Source: Promethearchaeota archaeon
GTDB lineage: Archaea > Asgardarchaeota > Lokiarchaeia > Sigyniarchaeales > SOKP01
Reading direction: 5' to 3'
Assembly (NCBI GenBank): GCA_019057795.1
Contig: JAHLWS010000030.1
Location: forward strand, 1-64,000
DNA: 64,000 nucleotides
The notes under the pieces are model-generated. The model saw nothing but the letters and a program-made list of their open reading frames with translations. It ran no database searches and was not told the origin of the DNA. Position numbers and translations under genes: made by a program. Below are positions 8,393 to 16,361 of this stretch, one piece after another (position 1 is the stretch's first letter; each line of letters starts with the position of its first letter).

Positions 8393-9323
8393 ATTAATAT
8401 CAACGAGACCTACAAAACATTAGATGATGAAGAAATTCAAGTAATAGGATGGATTACGGAAAATTTACCAAGTAAATCAAATATATTAGTAGAGAGAAGA
8501 CAAATAATTAAACTCTTGGAGCCTACAACTACTAATACGCCGTATTTAATAAATGAAGAAGTTAAAACGACTATATCTAGTGATTATCGGTATGGAATTT
8601 CGCATAAAACGGATACCAATTGCTCAATTGATTATATAGAAAAATTTGGTAATTATGAAAATGTAATTGATATATTAGATAATAATAGCATAGGAAGTGT
8701 TTCCATAGATATTAATCTCTTCTCAGAAATAAGATCTGCGTCGATTGAATTTTTTATAAAAACTACAAATACTTCACAAGGTTTTTGGTTAAATTCCTCG
8801 TTATCGAAAGATTTTGATGGATTCTCCCTTAGTATAGTTTCTGACTCGGTTTTTTATTTTAACGGAAGTAGCTATGAAAAAATCGTAAATATCGAGAACG
8901 ATAAATGGTACCAAATAAGAATCGATTTCGAATGTACAAATAATAATTATTCTGGATTAGACGAAAATCAATGGAAAATAACGATTAACGGGACTGAGTA
9001 TGGCAATTACGATTTCTGGAACGATGTCTCTTTCATCAATTACATAGAATTATTTACATCGCAGTTGGATTCTGAGTGGAATATATATATTACGGGGTTA
9101 AACTTCTCGTGGGACTCAGATTTTAAATTTGAACATTACCTTTTTAAATATCTAAAAATAATAGATTATTTGAAGACGAAAAATATTCCATATTTAATAT
9201 TATCAAAAGAACCGACATCTTTCAACTTGGAAACTGAAAAAAAATGTGATGTATATCGATGTATACGGTGAATTAATTCCATTTTTCTATGATAATAAAT
9301 TATATGAGTATATTAAAGTCTAA
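8393..9323 (+). pseudogene. C-terminal fragment of a surface/membrane protein with a LamG-like domain, frameshifted
   Basis: The frame is open from just after a TAA at 8390-8392 to a TGA at 9269-9271, with no good start codon; the first usable one is TTG at 8516. The beginning (DDEEIQVIGWITENLP) resembles the start of extracellular C-terminal domains in archaeal multi-membrane glycosyltransferases, including the two paralogues later in this window (DEEIEIIEY). Residues around 50-200 from the TTG look like a beta-sandwich LamG/concanavalin-type domain. At about 9240-9260, within a run of A residues, the frame shifts. In the second frame the protein continues as DVYGELIPFFYDNKLYEYIKV to a TAA at 9321-9323. 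The membrane part is absent upstream. Confidence 0.6.
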
Positions 9324-9350
9324 GTCGAACAATATTTTATTCAAATAAGC

Positions 9351-9360
9351 TATTTAAATT
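9351..9360 (+). promoter_or_regulatory. Likely TATA box of wecB
   Basis: TATTTAAATT is centred about 29 bases before the wecB ATG (9384). This is the spacing expected for an archaeal TATA element driving a leaderless or nearly leaderless transcript. There is no clear Shine-Dalgarno sequence in front of the ATG, which agrees with leaderless translation. Confidence 0.4.
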
Positions 9361-9383
9361 GAAATTTCTATTAAAACTTTAGA

Positions 9384-10493
9384 ATGAGTCGAATTGTGAA
9401 AAAATCTATTTATGTCGTGGCTGGAGCAAGACCTAATTTTATGAAAATTGCGCCTTTGATTAAAGAGTTTCAGAAAGAAAGCGTTAATTTCAAACTAATT
9501 CATACGGGCCAGCATTACGATTATAACATGTCAAAAGTATTTTTTGACGACCTTGGAATTCCCGAACCGGATATTCATCTAAACGTAGGTTCTGCCTCAC
9601 ACGCGGTTCAAACCGCAAGCATTATGATAGAATTTGAAAAAATAATAATTAAAGAGAAGCCTTCGTTGGTGGTGGTAGTTGGAGACGTTAATTCTACAAT
9701 AGCGTGCGCCTTAGTAGCAAAAAAATTACACGTTAAAGTAGCTCATATTGAAGCTGGACTAAGAAGTTTTAATATGAAAATGCCCGAAGAAATTAATCGG
9801 TTGTTAACCGACCAAATTTCAGACTTTTTATTCACAACTGAAAAAAGCGCGGCGCTCAATTTAAAAAGAGAGGGAATAAGTGCCGATAAAATCTTTTTCG
9901 TCGGAAATGTTATGATTGATACATTAATTACGAATCTCGAAAAAGCAAAAAAATTGAAATTACTCGACAAGTATAATTTGAAAAAGAACGATTACGCATT
10001 AATTACTTTACACCGCCCTTCTAACGTCGATACTAAAGAGAATTTGGAAAAAATGTTGAATATACTTAATTTTTTACAGGAAAAAATTAAGGTTTTTTTC
10101 CCTATACATCCCCGTACTAAAAAAAATCTCGAAAAATTCGATCTCGAAAAAAATATTAAAGATTTAAATATTGTTTTATCTAACCCTATTGGTTATTTAG
10201 AATTTCTGAACTTAATGACGAACTCAAAATTAATTCTTACCGATTCGGGAGGGATTCAAGAAGAAGCTTCGTATCTTAAAATTCCGATCCTCACGGCAAG
10301 GGAGGGTACTGAGAGACCCATTACTGTTGACGAAGGGACTAACACAATAATAGGAAATGATTTAGCGAAAGCCAAAAAATACATAGAAGAAATTATTTCT
10401 AATAAATATAAACAGGGAAAAATTATCGAAAAATGGGACGGACAAACCGCTAAAAGAATAGTAAGGATAATAAAAGAAAATTTGAATATTTAA
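9384..10493 (+). CDS. wecB: UDP-N-acetylglucosamine 2-epimerase, non-hydrolysing
   Basis: This cytoplasmic enzyme interconverts UDP-GlcNAc and UDP-ManNAc, an entry step for ManNAc-containing glycans. The 369-residue product has the family's motifs in order: GARPNFMKIAP (14-24), HTGQHYDY, GDVNST, HIEAGLRSFN followed by MPEEINR, FVGNVMIDT, HRPSNVDT, FPIHPRT and SDSGGIQEEA near 285. Length is normal for WecB/MnaA. Codons containing CG are frequent compared with the genes after 11.5 kb, so it looks like an older resident gene. It stands alone on the plus strand. Its stop is only six bases from the start of a truncated ABC ATPase remnant, a sign of a recombination breakpoint. Confidence 0.95.
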   Translation: MSRIVKKSIYVVAGARPNFMKIAPLIKEFQKESVNFKLIHTGQHYDYNMSKVFFDDLGIPEPDIHLNVGSASHAVQTASIMIEFEKIIIKEKPSLVVVVGDVNSTIACALVAKKLHVKVAHIEAGLRSFNMKMPEEINRLLTDQISDFLFTTEKSAALNLKREGISADKIFFVGNVMIDTLITNLEKAKKLKLLDKYNLKKNDYALITLHRPSNVDTKENLEKMLNILNFLQEKIKVFFPIHPRTKKNLEKFDLEKNIKDLNIVLSNPIGYLEFLNLMTNSKLILTDSGGIQEEASYLKIPILTAREGTERPITVDEGTNTIIGNDLAKAKKYIEEIISNKYKQGKIIEKWDGQTAKRIVRIIKENLNI

Positions 10494-10499
10494 AATAAT

Positions 10500-10938
10500 A
10501 TCTTATTTCTTGATGAGCCTACGCTGGGACTGGATGTGAATATTATCAATCTATTTTGATATCATCAAAAATGTCGAGAGCACTATCATCTTCACAAGCC
10601 ATGATTTATCCGTGGTCGAGAAATGATGCTATAGGATTGGATTCATCAACGAAGGAAAAATGCTCAAAATAGGAACTCAAGAAGAGATTAAAAATTTAGC
10701 GGGATCCGAGATAAAAGTTGAGATATCCCTTGCCTGCAAAAAACAAGAGCACTTTTCTAAATTACACAGCCACAATTTTATAACAGATGTCAGCAACCAA
10801 AGAAAGAATGGTATTCTTGTCCGTCTAAAGGAAAGAATCTATTACAAAGATCTCCTCAGTCTTTTAAGTAATTATGAGATCACGAAAATAAAAGAAGTCG
10901 AAACATCTCTCGAAGATTTATTTCTAAAAATGTGTTAA
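10500..10938 (+). pseudogene. 3' remnant of an ABC transporter ATP-binding protein
   Basis: The fragment starts at the Walker B region (ILFLDEPTLGLDV). A frameshift follows, then the H-loop (TIIFTSHDLSVVEK), an in-frame TGA, and a 92-residue open tail (INEGKMLKIGTQEEIKNL ... SLEDLFLKM). It parallels the intact ATPase at 51309-52226 segment by segment (DEPTLGLDV, TSHDMGVVEK, GKIIKIGTKDQI, SLEDLFL). Walker A and the first half are missing. This is the leftover of a polysaccharide-export type ATPase, not a working gene. It begins immediately after wecB. Confidence 0.85.
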
Positions 10939-11080
10939 TTGTATTAACAATGACAGAAACCATTCTGTTATTAATTTTTTCCCGTTAATCAGTAAATATG
11001 GTTTTAAAGCAATTTAATAATTTGCCTTAAAGAGCGTACCTCAGTCGGGAAAAATGCCGGAAAATTGTAACGACTTTAAG

Positions 11081-11482
11081 ATTTACGGAGTTTCAGATGT
11101 CTTAAAAGTAGCCCGAAGAATGGATATCGAGAAAATAGTTTATATGTCCAGATCTTCCGTGTATGAAGACACACCTAGTTTATCAATAGAGAAGATATGC
11201 GTTGATCGCCATTCTCTCCCTATGGCGTCGTAAAATTGGCTGCGGAGCCTACATGCAAGTTTATCACCACTTTTATGGACTAAAAACAACATCGTTAAGG
11301 AATTTTAATGTATATGGTCCTAGGCAGAAAGAGTCTACCTATAGTGGCGCAATAGCAATTAGGTTGGGGAATATTATTAGGAATGAAGATTTAATTATTT
11401 TCGGAGATGGAAAATTTCAAGAGATTTCAATTATATTAAAGATCTTATTCAGGCTTATCTATTAGGGATAAAATTTAAATAA
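11081..11482 (+). pseudogene. Frameshifted remnant of an NAD-dependent sugar epimerase/dehydratase
   Basis: Across two frameshifts the product reads like the middle of an extended SDR of the GalE/RmlB group: VARRMDIEKIVYMSRSSVYE, then SPYGVVKLAAE (the YxxxK region), LRNFNVYGPRQ, IFGDGKFQRDFNYIKDLIQAYLLG. Frames change near 11220 and near 11430. The N-terminal GxxGxxG half and the C-terminus are missing. It resembles the intact epimerase at 57279-58223 (GDGTQTRDLLYVEDCADF). Bases 10939-11080 hold nothing recognisable. Confidence 0.8.
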
Positions 11483-11543
11483 GACGATGTCTTGCAGAAT
11501 ACAAAATTTAATGAAAGATCAGTGATTTAGAGAATAGAAAATA

Positions 11544-13181
11544 ATGAAACAATTAGATAGTAGTAAAAAGATTGAAAATAGTAATGAATATAAAAATTTA
11601 CTCAAAAATTCAATTTATTCATTCTTTCATAATTTTTCAAGTATATTTTTTCAAATAATTATCCCCTTTTTAATAGCTAGATTAATAACAATTGAATCTT
11701 GGGGTGTTTTAATATTATCTATATCATTTATTTCTTTGTTTGCGGTTATAACAAAATTTTTTCCTCCTGCCTTAGAATATTCAATAATTTATTATATACC
11801 ACGATTTATTTCATTAGAAGAAAATAAAAAATTAAGATCATTTATTAAAAATGTTATAATTTTGAAATTTCTTTTTTTGTTATTATTTTATTTTTGTTTT
11901 TTATTTTTGTTTTTCAATATCATTGAAAAAATTTGGATAAGTTCCACATTATTATTTATTTTATCTCCATTAATTATTTTTTCAGGATTTAATATTATTT
12001 TTTATTCAATTCTTAGAGGTTTTAATAGGTTCAAGTCAATTTTCTTAATTTTTTTATTTTCTTCCTTTTTCAAAATTTCCCTTCTTTTTATAATGTTCAG
12101 TGAATTATTTACTGTAAAGATTGAATACATTGCATTTATTTATGTTATTAATGAAATTATACCATTTTTAGTTTGTTTAATATATATTTTTAATATAGTG
12201 AGAAAATTGACAAAGGAAGAGGGATTCGATAAAACAATTTCATTAAAAGAAGTATTTAAGATGACCTCTAAATACGGTTTTCCAATTAGTTTTGGTTATT
12301 TGATATATGGATTATGGGATCAGATACAAATACTAGGAATAGGAAATTTAACTCCCATAGAAAATGTTACTGGTTATAATATATCACTAGGTTATTCAAA
12401 AAATTTAATATCTCTATCTTCCTCTCTTAGTATGCCATTAATTAGATCCTTTACTAATTTAAATGTATCTAATCAATCGGAAAAAATTAAAAAAATTTAC
12501 AATCTGGTGATAAAATTGAAATTATTCTTTTTATCAATAATGGTTGGGATTTTTTTTTACTTGAGTGATTTTTTCTTACTTTTTATCTATGGTTCTAATT
12601 ATGAGAATTTTTCAATCTTCCTTAAATTAATGTTGATATCAATTATTTTTAATGTAATTCAAAGTCCCGCTGATGCTTTAGTGTTAGCAAAAAAAAAACA
12701 ATTCTATATCACTATTATCCGTTTAATTATGGTAGGAATATATACAAGTTTATTTTTTTTGTTTTTAATTTTCTTTGGAATCATTGGGTCATTCTTTGCA
12801 ATAATTTTTAGTAATATTTTAATTTTTATTATGTATTTTATTGTATCATATAGATTTTTAGTAATAGAAATTGATTTAAAAAAATTAATTTTTCAATATT
12901 TTTCTTTTTTTATTGCTCTTATAATATCAATTTTTTTGAATTCTTTATTTTTAGAAGATTTAAGTATGTATCTTCTAAATCTTTTTAATCTTTCTTTTTT
13001 TAATTCCATTCCTATTTTAACAATACTTATATTTATCATTTTATATTTAGTTTTTACTTCTTTGTTTAGGTTCTTTAAAAAGGATGAAATTGAATATTTC
13101 CAATTAGTATTAAATATTAAAAAATTTTCAAATAGAATAATTATTAAAACCTTATCTTTTATCAAAAAATTCGTTAGGTAA
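11544..13181 (+). CDS. Wzx-type polysaccharide/lipid-linked oligosaccharide flippase (MOP superfamily)
   Basis: The 545-residue protein has about 14 hydrophobic segments and starts with NSIYSFFHNFSSIFFQIIIPFLIARLI, the opening helix pattern of RfbX/Wzx flippases. These proteins move lipid-linked sugar repeat units across the cytoplasmic membrane. Its coding sequence is extremely T- and A-rich, so Phe, Ile and Leu dominate, even for a membrane protein. No partner Wzy polymerase is evident nearby, although the two large membrane proteins at 25 and 37.5 kb could act downstream. It converges on the methyltransferase at 13174-14133 with an 8-base tail overlap. MATE drug exporters share the fold, but the polysaccharide context favours Wzx. 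Confidence 0.85.
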   Translation: MKQLDSSKKIENSNEYKNLLKNSIYSFFHNFSSIFFQIIIPFLIARLITIESWGVLILSISFISLFAVITKFFPPALEYSIIYYIPRFISLEENKKLRSFIKNVIILKFLFLLLFYFCFLFLFFNIIEKIWISSTLLFILSPLIIFSGFNIIFYSILRGFNRFKSIFLIFLFSSFFKISLLFIMFSELFTVKIEYIAFIYVINEIIPFLVCLIYIFNIVRKLTKEEGFDKTISLKEVFKMTSKYGFPISFGYLIYGLWDQIQILGIGNLTPIENVTGYNISLGYSKNLISLSSSLSMPLIRSFTNLNVSNQSEKIKKIYNLVIKLKLFFLSIMVGIFFYLSDFFLLFIYGSNYENFSIFLKLMLISIIFNVIQSPADALVLAKKKQFYITIIRLIMVGIYTSLFFLFLIFFGIIGSFFAIIFSNILIFIMYFIVSYRFLVIEIDLKKLIFQYFSFFIALIISIFLNSLFLEDLSMYLLNLFNLSFFNSIPILTILIFIILYLVFTSLFRFFKKDEIEYFQLVLNIKKFSNRIIIKTLSFIKKFVR

Positions 13182-14133
13182 AATCTTTCTTTAAAAGAAT
13201 CCGTATAAATCTACGACTTTTTCCATACTGATCTAAAGATATCTCAACGATGTCAAAATCATTATTTTCTGAAAGATTTTTTAAATAAAAGAATATTTTT
13301 TTCAAAATGTTATAATATAAATTTAGATTAATTCTAAACAAAAAATTTTTAAATTTTTGAATTAAGCACTTTTTAGTAGTACTTTTTATTAAATTTTCTA
13401 AAGGCTCGCCGACAGTTGTTAAGTTAATGACTTTAAATTCTAATTTTTTAATTAGAATTTTAATGCATTTAACATTAAAAACATGAGTATGAAGTCCTAA
13501 ATGTTCTTTAAAAAAACTATCTAGATTTGGAATTTCGATAAATAAATAAGTTTTTCCATCCATTAATTTTTTAATTTTATTTAAAAATTTAACAGGATTT
13601 CTTGTATGTTCAAGGATATGAGATAATATGATTAATGAAAAAGGTTTATTTATATTTACTTCTATAATATCTTCATAAATTCGTTTAACACCAATATTTT
13701 TTAAAACCTTTTTCATATTATAATCAGGTTCAATAGCATAATATTCAATATTCTTAGTTAATCTTTTATTTTTGTTTAAACAATTAAAAAAATTTCCATA
13801 TCCTGCACCGATATCTAAAATAGTTTCTAATGAATTTAAATCAATAAATTTCTCTAAGTAATTTATTCGGGAAATATTTTTTATTTCTGTTATTTTTTTA
13901 TGTATATTTGAAATTTTTTCATATTTATTCCAATATTCATAATTAATATTTTTCATTTCCGCTTCTGTTGGTTTAGGATAAATAATACCACAAAAACATT
14001 CCGAACAAACGATTAACCATTTATGCTTAAAGTTTGGAATTTTCCATTTATTCTTTAATATTTCTTTCCATATGGTACAATTACAAACAGGACATTTCCA
14101 ATTTTTCGGTTCAGCAATAATTTTACTTTTCAT
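13174..14133 (-). CDS. SAM-dependent methyltransferase with N-terminal zinc ribbon
   Basis: A class I methyltransferase (319 residues). The first 50 residues hold a probable zinc ribbon (C14-P-V-C17 and C43-S-E-C46). The SAM-binding motif I is ILDIGAGYGNFF near 110-121, the acidic end of strand 2 is AIEPD, and motif IV is LIILSHILEHTRNP. Zinc ribbon plus this fold is common in sugar or lipid methyltransferases of surface-polysaccharide loci. The acceptor is unknown. The gene is on the strand opposite the flippase, tail to tail. Upstream of it lies decayed DNA, so it may be transcribed alone. Confidence 0.8.
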   Translation of the reverse strand: MKSKIIAEPKNWKCPVCNCTIWKEILKNKWKIPNFKHKWLIVCSECFCGIIYPKPTEAEMKNINYEYWNKYEKISNIHKKITEIKNISRINYLEKFIDLNSLETILDIGAGYGNFFNCLNKNKRLTKNIEYYAIEPDYNMKKVLKNIGVKRIYEDIIEVNINKPFSLIILSHILEHTRNPVKFLNKIKKLMDGKTYLFIEIPNLDSFFKEHLGLHTHVFNVKCIKILIKKLEFKVINLTTVGEPLENLIKSTTKKCLIQKFKNFLFRINLNLYYNILKKIFFYLKNLSENNDFDIVEISLDQYGKSRRFIRILLKKDFT

Positions 14134-14419
14134 TAAGCATCTTATCTCTTAATATTTATTGTAATTAATCGAGTGTCATTTGAAATAATATATTAGATTT
14201 TTTTTACATATCTTTATAGTTTCTTCTAAATCATTAATCGAATTAATAATGATTTCCTTAGATTGTTTAAATCTTTGGTTTTTGAAAGCAATTTGGGAAT
14301 ATTTTTTCTTTTAATAACAAAAAAATTTTAATGTATTTGATTTTTGTTTATTATATATCATTTTAAAGTTATTTTTGCTATTATTTGTTAGATTTTTTAA
14401 TCATATAAGCTTTTCATTA
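14134..14419. other. Gap with weak coding debris
   Basis: No gene. On the minus strand around 14190-14310 a short frame reads KNQRFKQSKEIIINSINDLEETIKICKKN, which looks like protein-derived sequence, but I cannot assign it. It abuts the heparinase remnant and may be part of the same decayed block. Confidence 0.4.
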
Positions 14420-15080
14420 TATTGAAAAGAGATTGTAAGTTATTTCAATGTCTTTTCTATCAGAAAAATCATGTATTGATTTAAACTCAACTAAATATCC
14501 ATCAATTTTTTCACCATAAAAAGGTGAAAAGGAATAAATATCCTTATTAACTTTTATTTCACATCCTTTACTTTTAAATTCTAAAAATTAATTTGAATTA
14601 ATGTGGATTTTATTAGTAAATAATTCTAATGAAATTTCTTTCGGAAAATGAAAAAAGGAAGAAATTTCTATTATTTTCTCATAATAATACAATTTGGAAT
14701 TATGTTATCAATAATTTGAAATTTATCAAGGAAAATGGATGCTTTCAATCTACGTTTAATTAAAATTTTCATAACCGTTATGTAAAACAATACTTTTTAT
14801 TTTATTATTTTTATGTTTAAATTCTCTTTTAATAGAAGGAATTTTAGACCATTCCTAAATTCCCTCTATATCTGCTTGATTTCTATAATTTATCGAAACT
14901 ACATTATGTGCTTTACTAGAACGGTATTTATTTCGTTTTTTTTTGATTAATATTGTATATATATATTCCAGAATCAATTATAATTGGTACTCCTCTAAAG
15001 AGATAAATAATATTTGTAATATCACTATGATCGTGGGATGACGGTTTTGGACTAAATTGAGCCATATCGAAAAATTAAGA
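14420..15080 (-). pseudogene. Decayed heparinase II/III-like gene copy
   Basis: The minus strand carries pieces that match the intact heparinase-like gene at 18648-20696 in the same order but in several frames. One is an RSSKAHNVVSINYRNQADIEG segment around 14865-14940 (intact copy: FRSSKAHNVLTINNQNQA). Another is a C-terminal piece around 14440-14660 with FHFPKEISLELF, VNKDIYSFSPFYGEKIDGYLVEF and SIHDFSDRKDIEITYN (intact copy: YHFSKGLNISL, IDKSVYSPNYGEKYENSLLSI). A third is a stretch near 15000-15060 that corresponds to GHSHSNITNIIY. Stops and frameshifts are frequent and the N-terminal toroid domain is gone. This is a dead paralogue. Confidence 0.75.
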
Positions 15081-15153
15081 ATAAAGTATAAGCTTTTTCG
15101 TAAAGTTCTCGTTATTTTATTATCGTCATAAATTAAGAAAAAATGATTGATAA

Positions 15154-15423
15154 TTATTGAGTAAATTTTACTCCTTTAAAATTTATATGTTGTAAATTTT
15201 TCTCTCTAAACCATTGTTTGTAAAACCTAACATAATTATAAAAGTATCTAATTAATTTTCTAAATTTAGAATCTTGATATTTATCAAATTCCTGGCGAGT
15301 GTAAAACTGAATTTTTTCTATATTAATAAATTCTTTTAAAATGTTAAAATAATTGCTGTCTAAATTTGGTAAGGGTGTATAATTATAGAGTTTGTAAAAA
15401 CTATTAATTAACATTCCTTTCAT
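15154..15423 (-). pseudogene. 5' stub of a CapK/phenylacetate-CoA-ligase-like gene
   Basis: The 89-residue product looks like the N-terminus of a CapK/PaaK-type adenylating enzyme. In the family the first 80 residues end in a pattern like Y-h-x-x-V-x-F-Y-x-x-h-F; here this is LIRYFYNYVRFYKQWFREKNL. The nucleotide-binding body that should follow is absent and the frame stops at 15154, next to the decayed heparinase copy, so this appears to be a deletion stub. It lies 11 bases downstream of the dehydrogenase-like gene at 15435-16361 and may still be translated. The assignment rests on one short pattern. Confidence 0.5.
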
Positions 15424-15434
15424 TAAATTTTCTC

Positions 15435-16361
15435 CTAGTTTTGAATGTAGAATAAAATTAATGATTTTTCTTGAATTTGATTAATTTTTTCATTCATTTC
15501 TTCCATTGAATTTACATTAATTTTTAAAACATCTAAAAAATCAATATCAATTTTGTTAATTTCAATAAGATTAATAAAATATTCGAGATTTTTTTTATAA
15601 TCCCATCTTACATAAGGAAAAGGATATTTTACACCTTGAATATAATTTGAATCTAATAAACCAGCATCAAACTTTGAAATATAAATGAATTCGAAAATTT
15701 TTTTTTTTTTTATAACATTATCCAAAGTAAGATGATAAATTTTCTTTTCAATAATATTTTCATTATTCACATTTAAGATATTGATGATTTTATCATTTAA
15801 TTTAGTTAACAAAAGAACTTTATCTATTAGACGATTTCTGATAATAATTTTTAATTTGTTATTAATAAAATCAAGATCTTTATCATCTACCTCAAAAAGG
15901 TCTGTATCTTCTTCTAATTTAATGATATAAACATTTGCTCCAGATATTTTGAATATTTTATATAAGAGATATGAAAAGAAATTGAATCCAATTAAAACTA
16001 TATTTTGGCTCAATTTTGGATTAATTATTCTTAAAATTTTCATTGCATATGAAGCATAAGGTAAAATAAATAGTAGTTTTGATTTACTTTCGGTTATTTT
16101 AAAGACCAAATTTGAGGAAAGTTCAATATTCAATGCTTTTTTGCAAGAAAGATATCCTACTAATTCATTTTTCTTTAAATTATAAACATGATGACCAAAT
16201 TCTTTAATAACTCCCCCACAGAAAATAGGAAAGGTTATATTATTCTTATTAAAAATAATATCCTCCTTAAACGTGGAATATGACGCATATTGGTTAAGAA
16301 TTTTAACAGGATCAATTGGAATAATGATATCCTCTAACATTTCGAATTCGGAGTTATTCAT
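15435..16361 (-). CDS. Diverged medium-chain dehydrogenase-like protein, function unknown
   Basis: A 308-residue protein. Its C-terminal third (YPFPYVRWDYKKNLEYFINLIEINKIDIDFL) lines up with the end of the dehydrogenase half of its neighbour (YPEEFVPWTEKRNMEFFLTLISEKKINVKIL). A central IVLIGFNFFSYLLYKIFKISGANVYII stands where the Rossmann GxGxxG strand-helix should be, but the glycines are mostly lost. It thus looks like a diverged zinc-free dehydrogenase, perhaps a non-catalytic partner. The start overlaps the stop of the bi-domain oxidoreductase by 8 bases, so the two are translationally coupled and probably work on the same sugar. Low complexity (Ile/Lys/Asn) makes detailed motif reading unreliable. 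Confidence 0.6.
   Translation of the reverse strand: MNNSEFEMLEDIIIPIDPVKILNQYASYSTFKEDIIFNKNNITFPIFCGGVIKEFGHHVYNLKKNELVGYLSCKKALNIELSSNLVFKITESKSKLLFILPYASYAMKILRIINPKLSQNIVLIGFNFFSYLLYKIFKISGANVYIIKLEEDTDLFEVDDKDLDFINNKLKIIIRNRLIDKVLLLTKLNDKIINILNVNNENIIEKKIYHLTLDNVIKKKKIFEFIYISKFDAGLLDSNYIQGVKYPFPYVRWDYKKNLEYFINLIEINKIDIDFLDVLKINVNSMEEMNEKINQIQEKSLILFYIQN

Noticed and set aside
12893..13165. Minus-strand frame inside the flippase gene
   Set aside because: Product is basic and low-complexity, a typical antisense reading of a membrane-protein gene.
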